DNA of 64,000 nucleotides from Acanthochromis polyacanthus (taxonomy: Eukaryota > Chordata > Actinopteri > Pomacentridae). The stretch lies in assembly GCF_021347895.1 (NCBI RefSeq), contig NC_067120.1, forward strand, positions 23,297,361 to 23,361,360. Reading direction: 5' to 3'. The translations under genes were made by a program, and so were the position numbers. The notes under the pieces are model-generated. The model had not been told where the DNA came from. It saw nothing but the letters and a program-made list of their open reading frames with translations, and searched no databases. Shown here one piece after another: positions 10,844-21,114 of the stretch (within the stretch, counting starts at the first letter, position 1; each line of letters starts with the position of its first letter).

Positions 10844-11940
10844 GTGCTAAACCTAAAGCCTTAGTTCCATCATTGTAAGCTTTGAAATTTATCCACAACT
10901 GAAACCTTGCTTGACCCAAATGTGCACCTCTCTGGAGCATGTTTGGCCGTGCATACTCGGGCATCGAACACACTGGGTAGGCGAAAACAAGCATGAATAC
11001 TATGTTTAACACAACTGTCCTGCATGGTAAATAGGATCTCCTTTTCTAGAAAAGAGAATGCAAAATCAATTCACTTTGCTGTCATGGCATCTTAGGAAGA
11101 CTTGTCATGAGAGCAACAGTCATTGAGAAAAGGTTCAGAGGCAGCTGAATTTCAACACAGTTTGAAAAGGACAGTTGTGACCACAAAAAAAACATTTATT
11201 GAACAAGTTATAAAATATTTGAGATTGTTGGAAATAAATGGAGAGTTGTGTGAAATAGGCTGATTTAACCTCGGTAAATAGACCAAAGCTTACCTTTTTT
11301 GATGTCTTTTCAAAACTGAAGACATCAAAACTATGAAGTAACACATTTGTATGAATAAAGGGTGCAAATCTGTGTTTTGAATTTCCTTCTTTAAAGTTGA
11401 AACTTTCTGCTGTGGTAAAGTTTTGCACAATCTCCATTCTCTCAAGCAGCTTCATGAGGACATCATTCAGGATGTTTTTTTTTTGTTTGTTTTTTTTCAC
11501 AGTTTTGAAACCATTTCCACATATGCTGATCATTTGTTGACTGCTTCGCTTTAACTTTATGCTCCAACTTAGTTGGGTTTAGATTGGTGACGGTGGAGGC
11601 CAAGTTATCTGCAGCACTCCATAACTCTGCTCCTTGGACAAACAGTCCTCACAAAACCTGGCAGATGCGTTTTGGTTTTGTCCTGTTGAAAAGCTACTTA
11701 TGGTTTCACTAAGCTAACACTAGATGGAATTATTTTGTTGTGGTAGCCAATAGTCGGACTGCATCACCCTCACTATACTTGATATGCTCATCTACATATT
11801 GCTTAAATTTTACTACCAGCTATATATGTAGTATATTTAATGCCAGAGCTGTACACCATAACAGTAAACTATGAATCAATTTTGATGTTAGCTTGTACTT
11901 TGTATGTATCGTCTAGCTTATTGTGCATGTATCCAATTGT
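10844..11940. other. No recognisable feature
   Basis: A 132-codon minus frame at 11135-11533 is phenylalanine/lysine-rich with no motif. I regard it as chance. Confidence 0.55.
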
Positions 11941-12058
11941 GTGTTATGTTCCTTGTTCCCCACCCTCCTCTTCTCCCATCCCTCCCCCTTTCCACCACTC
12001 TACCCTTCGACCTCTCTACCTCTTCTGTCCCTCTCAACCGGCCAGCAGGCAGATGGGT
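11941..12058 (+). repeat. Left part of a dispersed teleost LINE-tail repeat
   Basis: A pyrimidine-rich stretch ends in CCGGCCAGCAGGCAGATGGG(T). It continues after the insertion at 13316-13480, where the same 21 bases recur before the rest of the family sequence. Confidence 0.5.
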
Positions 12059-13315
12059 AAATATAATTAATATATATATTAATATATATAATAAATATAA
12101 TTGAATTCAATTTATTCGGTGTTGTCTTGAATTCTGAATTAATTTCAACAAACACACGCATCATCACACTTCCTCGTCTATGCTTGAAACCACACATGCA
12201 ATCATCAGTTTACTTTCTGAAATCAATAATCTGAGAAGTATTGACGTGAGCTCTTGTCTAAGGTGCTCTAAATTGGAAAATTCTGAGGTTGTGTTACAGA
12301 TACCGGGGCTCACAGACTCACATCAAGCAGGTGTAGGAGTTTTAGTATGATTTATTTAGTCACAACAGGAAATGACCTCACAAAAGGTCATTCAAATGAA
12401 AGTGGAAAAACTAGAGTTCAGGATCAACAGAGTCTCCTAGTGGAGCAGCGAGAAACATTAACCGGACTTGGTTCACGAAATAAAGAATTTAACAAGTTGT
12501 CCCCATGGAGTAACACCGCAACAGTAAAACACAAGAATAACCCAGATAAACTAAAGCAGGAAGCTGGAGAATTCGGTGTTAGGCAAAAGTTACCCGGTAA
12601 CTCTGAAACAGGAAACACATTCTTACCCATGACTGGCTAAAGCTAGTAGCAGAGCTGCATACTGAACATTGACTCAGAGTAACAAAGTAGAAAAGTACAA
12701 ACACTGACTGGCTCTTAAAGGCAAGCGGGGAACTGAGCTGTACACAGACTTGGATAGAGGGGAACCGTAGAAGCTTGGTGGGTCAGGTGTAGCTTGGAAG
12801 GGATCGGAATCTGGACAGGTGCTGCAAGAACGGGGGGAGTCGGTTGGACTGTGGCTGTCTTGGCAGGGTAAAGGTGAAGGGCCAACAGAAGACGGAGGGA
12901 TTCAGGCAGACCGTGGTGTGGAGCAAGACTCCGGGTGGACGGTCGAGCAGGTGGGAAATCCAGACTTGGAGAAAACAATGAGCTGCAGGAGTAACAAGGG
13001 AACTAAGGTCAGCACTGACTATGTAGTTCAATGATCCAGCGACGAGCCCATTGCAGGATCTGTATTTTATGGTAGGTAACTGTAGACTGATGATTGCTCC
13101 TACTTACTTGGCTGCCAATTCCACTGATTATCATTGGCAGCACCTGTCCTCACATCACATGCTGTGCACCTGCCCACCTGAGGAGAGAGAGAGGGAAGGG
13201 AAAAAGAAATCTGCCACTAAGTGAAAGCAGAGCTGGCGTGCGTAACAAGCTAATAACTCTAACACACTCTTTGTCTTCCATTCCTGGTCGCAGTCCACAT
13301 GAAACCCAGTTTGAC
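12059..13315 (-). mobile_element. 1.26-kb insertion bounded by perfect 21-bp direct repeats
   Basis: Bases 12038-12058 and 13316-13336 are identical over 21 positions. They sit at the point where one repeat family breaks off and resumes, as expected for a long target-site duplication made by LINE-type retroposition. The segment next to the left copy is AT-rich (12059-12105, TA/AAT runs), which would be the 3' tail of a minus-strand insert. Inside lies an LTR-like block (12292-13247). No reading frame has a recognised domain. Confidence 0.45.
12292..13247 (-). repeat. Possible degenerate LTR-like block
   Basis: The ends form TGTTAC...GTAACA. On the minus strand there is an AATAAA signal near 12348, followed about 55 bp later by the TGTAACA end, the layout of an R-U5 region. 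The neighbouring pentamers do not match (GGTTG, AGCTA), so an integrase duplication is not supported and the call is weak. Confidence 0.35.
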
Positions 13316-13480
13316 CCGGCCAGCAGGCAGATGGGTCGCTCCACATAAAAAGCCGGGTTCTGCTCAAGGTTTTTTTTCCCCCTGTTATAAGGGTGTTTTC
13401 CTTGCCACTGTCGCCTTACGGCTTGCTCTGGGGGTCAGGTATATGGGTTCTGTAAAGTTATCTGATGATAACATTGGTTT
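13316..13480 (+). repeat. Teleost LINE-tail repeat, right part
   Basis: GCCGGGTTCTGCTCAAGG, then TTTCCTTGCCACTGTCGCC, then GCTTGCTCTGGGGGTCAGG and ATATGGGTTCTGTAAAG, is the 3' region of a repeat present in great numbers in fish genomes. I recall it as a LINE 3' end. The usual GCGCTATATAAATAAA tail is not present here. Confidence 0.65.
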
Positions 13481-13735
13481 TTTACTCCTTTTGAAGAAAT
13501 CTTGATGAAAACTCTTGAAGTTTTCCACATTGACTCATTTTCATTTGTTGTTGTCTTTTCTTTTAAGTTGGCGTTCTTGGCATAATATGGAATACTGTGT
13601 CTACTAAAATCAAAAACATATTTTGTTTTGTTGGCACTTTTTTTTACATATTTTCTTAGGCTGACTGGCCTAAATGCAGGAAGCTAATTCATTGCTTATG
13701 TGCAAAAGCAATAGGTATCAATGCATTGGGGGAGG

Positions 13736-13792
13736 CCCCTGTGCATGGGTCGCCCGCTTAACCCGTTGAGCTATACGGGGGCCCCGAGCAAT
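13736..13792 (-). repeat. tRNA-derived SINE head fragment
   Basis: On the minus strand GGGGCCCCCGTATAGCTCAA and the following CGGGTTAAGCGGGCGACC contain a good RNA polymerase III A box (TAGCTCAACGGG). The B box and body of the SINE are absent, so it cannot be a functional tRNA. Confidence 0.6.
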
Positions 13793-15310
13793 TTAAAGTT
13801 TATAAAGTATTTTTGAAACAAATCTTGGTCCTTTCAAGGGTTTATATATTTGTCACATGTTAGTGAACCTTATGAAGTCTGAAGTTGCCTGACAATAAGA
13901 AGTGCAAAAAGAAAACTTAGGGCAGAAACCGCATTTTTCTGTTTGGCCTCACTGAGAACTGTATATATGCACTGCACCATGCAGAGCTGACTGAAAGGAG
14001 ATACAGCAGTTTGTGAGTGTTGGCTTTACAAATACGGCTTGACATATGCATGAATCTCTAAAGCACTCTAAAGAGTGATGTTGGCATTCAGTGCTCTTCT
14101 GTGAACGACCACCCATTGATTTTATTTGTCCCTGTCTTCATGTATCTACATCATCAACACAAAGAGGCCCCTTCTGTATTTCCCAAATCTTTGAAACTGT
14201 AAATAGTGTTCTACACTGTTTCTGTTGTACGCATGTCTCAACACCACAAAAACATCAGCAGCCACAGCCGGCAAGATAAATTCAAAGTGCCAAATACTTG
14301 ATTAGTTATTATGCATTTTCATTTACTCACGCATTTTTTCTTTGATGGTTTCTGCAACTTACAGATCTTATCTCACGAAGTTGCTGTTAAAAATCTGTAT
14401 GGCAGGGTTCTGAAGGGATTCGACATGGCACTCTTTGCACTGAAAAGGTTCTTTGTACCTTCGTCCTGTAAGCTCAGAGTTCACAGTGGTGTTGTAGTGA
14501 GTGTCTCACGTGTTAAAATCAAAGAAGCAGGATAATTTCCATCCTGAGAAAATTTAAACTTGTGTAATTTTGATGCTTCATTAACCGTGAAGTCAGTGAC
14601 TACATTTTTGTGGAGTCAAGATTTTCTGTACATACTATACCAGATCTGTCAGACACCATAGACAAACCAAAGCCTAACTTAAAAGTATATCGTAAACACT
14701 ATGAACATCATAGTGTAATACATAAATTTCTAACAATCAAACCGTTCTAGTAGGCAATTTCAAACAAAAAGAATGGATCAGAGCTTTACTTCCAGGCTCT
14801 GATGAACCGTGGACACTTGCAATGCTCCAAACAGAAGGCGTTCAGACAGTAGTTCCTGACAAATGTGCAAACAAGTGATCAGCATGAGTTGTCGTTACAG
14901 CTTAGACTAACCTATGTTGATGTAGTGGGAAGAAGATGTACTGAGACCTTTGTGAAAATCTGGAACAAGAAGGAGGTCATTGTGAACTATGCATACAAAG
15001 GATTAATCTATGACAGAATGGACAAGGATGAATTGTCTGTCTGTCTGCTCCATGAGGGCAACTTTCTACACCTTATCAAACAGAGTTACTGAGCTTGGCT
15101 ACCATGACCATGACTTTTCCCTCATGTTAATCAAATAGTTGATGTTGCCTGATCATGACAAATAGGGCTTCTGGTGGGTAATTGTCTTAGCAACGGACTG
15201 CTCCACCACCAAAAGGCTCATTCAGAGGTTGCTGTGAATATGAACACTCTGTACAAACCTATCTGAACCACTATCCTTTCTTATCCTTTCATTACATTAC
15301 ATTCTTCCAA
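13793..15310. other. No recognised gene; one unexplained 75-codon frame
   Basis: The plus frame at 14865-15092 ends EGNFLHLIKQSY. It is richer in charged residues than neighbouring frames and has an AG at 14910 that could be an acceptor. No domain is recognised and it lacks a matching donor, so I do not call a gene. Confidence 0.4.
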
Positions 15311-15355
15311 CTAGAAAAGCACTCGGAGAGCGCATACCTCCGCCATGCCGTGTGT

Positions 15356-15394
15356 CTGTTTGTTTGTCTGTCTGTCCGTCTGTGTGTGTGTGTG

Positions 15395-15465
<71 letters not shown>

Positions 15466-15466
15466 T
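15356..15466 (+). repeat. (TCTG)n microsatellite with GT interruption
   Basis: About 110 bp of TCTG tandem, broken by a short GT tract near 15381-15396. Confidence 0.95.
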
Positions 15467-15671
15467 AACAGCATAACTCAAAAAGTCATGGACGGATTTT
15501 CACCAAATTTTTACAGGATGTCCGGAAGAGTAAGAATCTCTCAATTGTCCTTCGACCTTCAAAAAATCCTGGATCCAGACGGTGATCCGGATCACCTCCA
15601 AAATCTAATCGATTCTTACTCTTGAATTTGGTGAAAATCCGTCCATGACTTTTTGAGTTATGCTGTTAACA

Positions 15672-15672
<1 letters not shown>
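15462..15672. repeat. Perfect 48-bp inverted repeat
   Basis: Arms 15462-15509 and 15625-15672 are exact reverse complements. A further 12-bp inner pair (15527-15538, 15611-15622) is also complementary. A transcript through it would form a long hairpin with about a 115-nt loop. The arms are the end module of the Helitron-like family in head-to-head copies. Confidence 0.9.

Positions 15673-15743
<71 letters not shown>
15673..15743 (+). repeat. (AC)n microsatellite
   Basis: About 70 bp of uninterrupted AC directly joined to the inverted repeat. Confidence 0.95.
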
Positions 15744-15745
<2 letters not shown>

Positions 15746-15834
15746 CACAGACAGACAAACAAACTCCGGTGATTACATAACCTCCTGGTAACTACATAAC
15801 AATATGTACCCAATACAATCACATGTAGAAGGAC

Positions 15835-16180
15835 TAACACCAGCAAGGCTGCAGGACCTGACAACATCATGTGCTGAAAGACTGCACAGAGGAGCCCAAA
15901 GATGGCCTCACAGACATCTTTTAGCACATCCCGAAGCTAGACTGCTGTTCCCGCATGGTTCAAAGAAACAACCATCATACTAGCCACAGGAGTCCTCTCC
16001 ATTCAGTTTCAATGACTACGGCCCTGTGGCACTGACTTCTACAATCACGAAATGTTTTAAAAGGCTAGTCATGAAGCACATCAAATCCATCCTCCCTCCT
16101 TTTTGGGCACGTTTCAGTTTGCTTATTGAGCTAACTGGTCAACACAGAAAACAATCGCCTCTGCTGACAGACCTTGATGA
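15835..16180 (+). pseudogene. LINE reverse transcriptase fragment (finger region)
   Basis: Reading across stops and shifts gives [31 protein letters not shown] and QFAY motifs in the order found in the N-terminal RT region of Rex1/L2-type LINEs. Several stops lie in frame. The palm with the catalytic aspartates is absent. The fragment at 35420 begins about where this one ends in the protein, but there is no evidence that the two were one insertion. Confidence 0.65.
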
Positions 16181-16371
16181 CTGAATTGGTGAATAGACAA
16201 ATACATGAACTTAAACAACAAAAATATTTGTTTAATTTATATTTATCTGCATTTTTCATCTGTCTACTACATTCACAAATTACTCCAAATTTAAAATGCA
16301 ATTCAAGAAATTAATTCAATATTTTAAGACTTTTTGTGAACTCAAGCACTTTTAGAGTCTTAAAAAGTGGT

Positions 16372-16602
16372 CTATTGTGGGATGGCTACACCTTTTTCTG
16401 GTACCAGGACTGTCGTATCTAACGTTAGCTCTGGTGCTAACAGTAACATGTTGTGTATTGAGATGATACCATTGGCTTGAAGTACTGTGGTGATAAACTC
16501 TTTGTTGCACACAATCATGTTTTTATCCAAGCTGTCATCGGGAACATTTTTAAAAGAAAACTTTCCACCCAACAAGCTCAACGCGGTCTTGTCTTCCTTC
16601 AC
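16372..16602 (-). pseudogene. Possible BED-finger fragment of a hAT transposase
   Basis: The 76-codon frame contains KFSFKNVPDDSLDKNMIVCN. This resembles the segment leading into the BED finger of some fish hAT transposases. The second cysteine and the histidines are not in place. The Harbinger element at 16639 begins just upstream of its start. Weak call. Confidence 0.3.
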
Positions 16603-16850
16603 TGTTCACCAAACTTTCCTGTGCACGGACATGACTCAGGCTGTGTCCGAAATGGCATACTAACGTACTACTCATACTAAGTGTGACGTCAAAATAAGTA
16701 TGTAGTGCGTTCACATTAGATAGTATGAAAAGATTGAGTACGCAAGAAATACCCGGATGTATACTATTTCCGGAAAATATTTAAGTATGCGCGGTGACCA
16801 CACGAGTAATACTCAACCGCCCCATAATGCTTTGCGAGCTACCCACCGAA

Positions 16851-18223
16851 ATGGAAGCCTCCGCGGGATCTGCGGCCGGACTGGGGCAATTTAAATGTAA
16901 GTACCCACTGTTTTTATTTTATTTTATGTGGTTAAATAGTCATCCTAATCACCCCACAGATTTGAGAAATAGGCGTTTTCTGACCAACGTTTTAAATTTG
17001 TCAGACGCCTCACAACGTGTTACTGAATGCTAGCAGCTAGTTGCAGCAGCTCGCTTTGCATACAGAACAAGTAGCAGCTACCTCCAGTAGCCTGCAGCTA
17101 CAATTGAAACGATTCGCATAATCTGGCTAATAACTGCATGAGGAGTGCCGGCTTGAAATTGCCACATTAATTATGCGACTGTTTGCTCGTCCTGATCTCA
17201 CGAAGTTCCCTCAACTGTTGTCCTCATAAAAGCTGTTTATATTATGGTCAGTCGCCGAGCACATTTCCCGGACAGGATCTGCAAAAAACTCTTAAATATT
17301 ATTATGTGGGTGGCTTTACCACTCGAGCGGACTGTTATGATGATCAAATGGAAGCAATTTCTTATACCACCTAACAATGCAACTAATGCTTATAATGTTG
17401 GACACGACTGCTATTTTTCTCAGGGACAGATGAGGACACAGATCGCTTCATTAAGTGGCGTGCTGAAAACGAGGACATGTTTACAGGGCTTCGTAATGCA
17501 GCCCAAAAAGGGTTTCGAGTAAGTACTAAACTTGTGTCATACATTGTGTGCATGTGTTTTTTCCCCCACTCTGTTGTAAAATAATTCACAGATCATTGAG
17601 ATAAGTCTTTTGGACAGTGTAAGGTCACAATCTTCTCTTCAGAGATAGTTGACTTTACTCATTAATAAATGCAAAGAATTTATTGTAACAAAGTCTGTTT
17701 TCCTATTTCAATCCTGACGTGTAGAATGTTCATCAAGGACCACAACCTTGAGGGAAAGGTGGAGGCAGGGTGGGTTAAAAAAAAAAAAAAAAGGGAAAAC
17801 TTAAAACAAAAATACAAGGTTAGTTAAAAACACTTGGCCATAGTCATTCAGTTATCCACTGTATATCCTCTATGATCATTAACAAATAACCTCTGTGCTG
17901 TGTGGTAGGAACTGAAGGCACAGAGGACAGGGGTCAGCACAGAGGGAGGAGAGACAACTGCTGCCTTGTGGAAATGGTATCAAGCCATGGATGAGGTGAT
18001 GGGGCAAAAGCCTAGCATAGCCCCACCAGTCCTCATCACCTCAGCCATGGCAGAACCTGTGGCAGCAGCCGTCTCTCCTCCGGAAGGCGACGGAAGGAAG
18101 AGACGGAGAGAGGCTGACATGCTGGAGTTTTTGAGGGACATGGAGGAGCGAGAGGAGGAAAGAGAAAGGACCTTTTGGTTCTGTTTATTAAAAAAATGTT
18201 TATCAAATCTTCTGTTTGGTTAA
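16851..18223 (+). pseudogene. Myb/SANT-like accessory protein gene of a Harbinger element, decayed
   Basis: Exon 1 (16851-16896) starts MEASAGSAAGLGQFK and ends at a GTAAGT donor. Exon 2 (17424-17518), after TTTTCTCAG, restores W-TDEDTDRFIKWRAENEDMF, the first helices of the Myb/SANT-like trihelix domain, and also ends at GTAAGT. A third exon (17725-17818) carries FIKDHNLEGKVEAGW but then has a 16-A run (17777-17792) where KKKW and the next helix should be. Its phase does not fit exon 2. Exon 4 (17909-18223) has STEGGETTAALWKWYQAMDE and a charged RRREADMLEFLRDMEEREEE coiled coil, then an abrupt unrelated tail. The family protein binds the element's ends for the transposase. The phase break and lost tryptophan indicate a pseudogene. 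Confidence 0.75.
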
Positions 18224-18437
18224 TTTTTTTAATATTATATACAGCATCTCAATGTAGGTATAGTTTCCAATTATGAGTTTACAGTTACGATTACACATGA
18301 GCAAAAAAAAGAAAAAATGTAGAAATAAGCAGACTATTTACAAAGAATGTGAGAAATTTAGAATGTGAGAAAACTATTTACTTGTGTTGAACAGAGTTGC
18401 GTTTAACTATATTAACAATAATCATTAATTATTTATT

Positions 18438-18533
18438 AAACTATTTATTGGTATTTGTGTATTTTTAAAAACTATTTATGGGTATTTGTGTGTTTTTTAA
18501 AACTATTTATTGGTATTTGTGTATGTTTTTTAA
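18438..18533 (+). repeat. ~31-bp tandem repeat, three copies
   Basis: Units AAACTATTTATTGGTATTTG begin at 18438, 18469 and 18499 with few differences, inside the Harbinger element. Confidence 0.75.
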
Positions 18534-18941
18534 CTACTTGTTTTGAATCATATTTAAAGTATTTATTACATCTATAGGAAATTATTCTTAAATTATTAAA
18601 CTTTGCTATAAAATTAAAAAGTGGTTATGTGGCATAGCTATGGCATCATAGAAAATATGAATTGTGAATGAGAAAACAACAAAAATGGACTTACCTCAAC
18701 AGGGAAACCAAACTGTAAGTACAAATTAATCAAGCTAAGAGTCAAGCCGAGATATCTGATAGCCTGGTGTACTTCCGGTTTTTGTCGTCGGAGGTTTGAA
18801 ATGCATTATGGGAAACTTAATAGTATACTACAGTGTGAACGGTTGGCATTCTAATCATACTTATAGTACGTAGTATACAGTATATACTCATTGAGTATGT
18901 AGTATGTAGTACGTTAGTATGCCATTTCAGACACAGCCTCA

Positions 18942-19867
18942 GTGTGTCCTGCACCAAAACACACTTTAGGTGCATTACCGTATCAGTCCGCATCAGTGTT
19001 ACTGGTATGCCAGAAATTAAAGAAATTAGATGTGTTATTATTTTGGACTTTGATGTAGCCTTGACATTCATCATCACACTGTGATATACTAATTTCTAGA
19101 CTTAACAACAGTGACATTTGACTTAACAGAGAGCTTAGAATAAATGACGTGCATTTATAGAAGTTGTATTGGAGACAATAAATTCCTGTACTCTACACAC
19201 AGCCTGACCTAGTCATCCCTAGTCACATGAAATGGTTTGACACAGACATCTGAGTCACAGGATTGCTTCAAGCAGATTTGTGTTGGGGAAAAAAAATTAT
19301 TAGTCATCTTTAGGAAACAAAAAAGAACAGATCAAGAAAGGAATCAGAATCAATGGCTAAAGAAGTTGGTGCCTTTTTGGTTTATTTTATTTGATATTTT
19401 GCCTTTGAAATGGCCAGTAAGGAAAGTTGTGGGGACTCACAGCTCAAATTTAAAGGTAAATGCTTAACCTAACTATGACTGCCATGGTTTAATATGCATT
19501 ATGCAGCACATGTGACAGCCCAGCTGACTGACCACAGCTGAGGAAGATTTTATGCTGAAATGACGCTTCCCTAGTTCTTCCTTTCTTCTGTGATCCAGGG
19601 AAGCATCTTTACCTGCTTACCTGCACCGGTTATCTTTAAAAAAAATAACTAAATAAAATTAAAGAAAAAAAACAAACAAACCACAAGTAATATTTGCTTT
19701 ACATCAGAGACCAATGTCAACACAGAAATGTCTTCTTCCATTCATATTACAGATGTTTTCCATGTAGTTTTGAAATACAATAAATAAAAATAAGCTGTGA
19801 ATTCAAACATCTACTGTGAAGTAACATTAAAAACAAGTCAGTGAAGAGAACTCTGATAACATTATGG
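18942..19867. other. No recognisable feature
   Basis: AT-rich single-copy-looking DNA without motifs. Confidence 0.55.
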
Positions 19868-20218
19868 AACCCCATTCAAAAGTTTGGGGTCACTTACAAA
19901 TCTCCTTATTTTTGAAAGAAAAGCTGTTTTTTTTCTGAGTGAAGATAACTTTAAATTATTCAGAAATAAAGTCTAGACATTGTTAATGTGGTAAATGACG
20001 ATTCTAAATGAAAACAGCTGATTTGTAATGGAATGTCTACACAGAGGAACATTTCCAGCAACCATCACTCCTGTGTTCTAATGCTACATTGTGTTAGCTA
20101 ATGGTGTTGGAAGGCTAACTGATGATTATAAAACCCTTGTGCAATTATGTTAACACATGTAAGTTTTCATGGAAAACATGATATTGTCTAGGTGACCCCA
20201 AACATTTGAACAGTAGTG
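19868..20218 (-). mobile_element. Tc1/mariner-type MITE, copy 3
   Basis: CCCATTCAAAAGTTTGGGGT at the left and CCCCAAACATTTGAACAGTAGTG at the right, same orientation as copy 2. Outer bases have decayed and no TA pair remains. Confidence 0.75.
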
Positions 20219-20906
20219 CAAGTTCCTGCATCTTCTGATGTTCTTTGCCAGTTGGTCCTGTTTTGGTTTTCCCTGCTCTACCTGCTGGATTACCTGCCTG
20301 ATCTACACCTCGTTTCTGTCCTCTTGTTCTTCTACTTGCTGCATCTGGTTTGTGATTTTAGTTGTACTCCTCATCCCCACCCCACCCACTCCTCTTTTTT
20401 ATTGTTTGTCTATTTTTGTGTTTTCTTTTTTGATTTATTGGATTCTTTTGTCATTGGATTAGTTTTTATGGGTCTCTCAATTATCCAGCCATCTTGTGTG
20501 TAATTAACCGCAGTGCTTCCCATCTGTAACTGCACTCTGGTCCTGTTTTTCAAATCCCGTCTAAAAAATGTTTATTGTGTCTAAGATCCAAAAATTCCAA
20601 GACATTTAAACCAAGCAAAATTGAACGTATTCTTGAATTTTTTGCAGTTATGTGACTTGGTTGTAAGCTTAGGGTTAGGGTTGGGTTAGGGTTAGGTAAG
20701 CTTTTTAAATTTTATATATTTATTTATTTTACAAGCAAATTATCACTATGCATGTTGAGCGAGCCACATTACGCTTATATTGGGGATCTTTGTAGCAGAG
20801 GAGAACTGGGACAGCATACAGAACATAACCATAATTCATGTTTTTTCTGCAAGTGTCTGCCACTATCAATAAAAATATAAGTGCCTAAAAATAATAATAA
20901 TACACT
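20219..20906. other. No gene; short telomere-like tract
   Basis: A pyrimidine-rich 20216-20503 frame is hydrophobic but without family features. At 20670-20696 there are about four TTAGGG-like units with one irregular GGGTTGGG. Confidence 0.55.
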
Positions 20907-21001
20907 GAAATGTATTTATGTATGTATGTATGTATGTATGTATGTATGTATGTATGTATGGATGGATGGATGGATGGATGGATGGATGGATGGATGGATG
21001 G
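20907..21001 (+). repeat. (TATG)n then (GATG)n compound microsatellite
   Basis: About 50 bp of TATG followed by about 45 bp of GATG. Confidence 0.95.
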
Positions 21002-21044
21002 AGAAACACCATGTTTCAAGAGGACTTAAGAACTTGAGAATATC

Positions 21045-21112
21045 TCTGCAAGTGACTCATTTCAAACTCCATGTATGTGGAGCTTACAAATTAGACTTTG
21101 TGAAATAGGCCC
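21045..21112 (-). repeat. Harbinger-like terminus fragment
   Basis: TTTGTGAAATAGGCCCC at 21098-21114 matches the element end at 405-422. Adjacent sequence is weakly similar. Confidence 0.4.
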
Positions 21113-21114
21113 CA

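Larger units (their letters stand above)
15311..15795 (-). mobile_element. Helitron-like element, copy H1
   Basis: At the left edge CTAGAAAAGCACTCGGAGAG reads, on the minus strand, as a short hairpin (GCGCTC TCC GAGTGC), then TTTT, then CTAG, then a T. That is the classical Helitron 3' end (hairpin, CTRR, insertion before T). The right edge has GACAGACAAACAAACTCCGG, close to the 5' region of the other copies. The middle is replaced by a long inverted repeat flanked by two microsatellites. No Rep/helicase frame. Confidence 0.55.
16639..18938 (+). mobile_element. PIF/Harbinger-type element, 2.3 kb, Myb-like gene only
   Basis: The ends are 33-bp inverted repeats beginning GGCTGTGTCCGAAATGGCAT with one mismatch. 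TCA trinucleotides flank them (16636-16638, 18939-18941), the 3-bp duplication of this superfamily. Inside is a split gene for a Myb/SANT-like protein. No DDE transposase frame is present, so the element is non-autonomous. AT-rich sequence after 18225 includes a three-copy ~31-bp tandem repeat. Confidence 0.8.

Noticed and set aside
11135..11533. 132-codon minus frame
   Set aside because: No motif, AT-driven composition, no promoter or splice context.
12292..13247. Confident LTR retrotransposon call
   Set aside because: Ends match TG...CA but flanks do not duplicate and no relative is seen in the window; kept only as a weak repeat call.
13736..13792. tRNA gene on the minus strand
   Set aside because: Only the 5' half with an A box; no B box, anticodon arm or acceptor pairing.
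15356..15743. CRISPR-like array
   Set aside because: Repeats are simple microsatellites without unique spacers, in vertebrate DNA.
15658..15927. Frame with a long Val-Cys repeat
   Set aside because: Translation of the AC microsatellite.
20216..20503. 95-codon hydrophobic frame that could look like a membrane protein
   Set aside because: Pyrimidine-rich DNA yields Leu/Phe/Ser runs; two overlapping frames look alike and none has family features.
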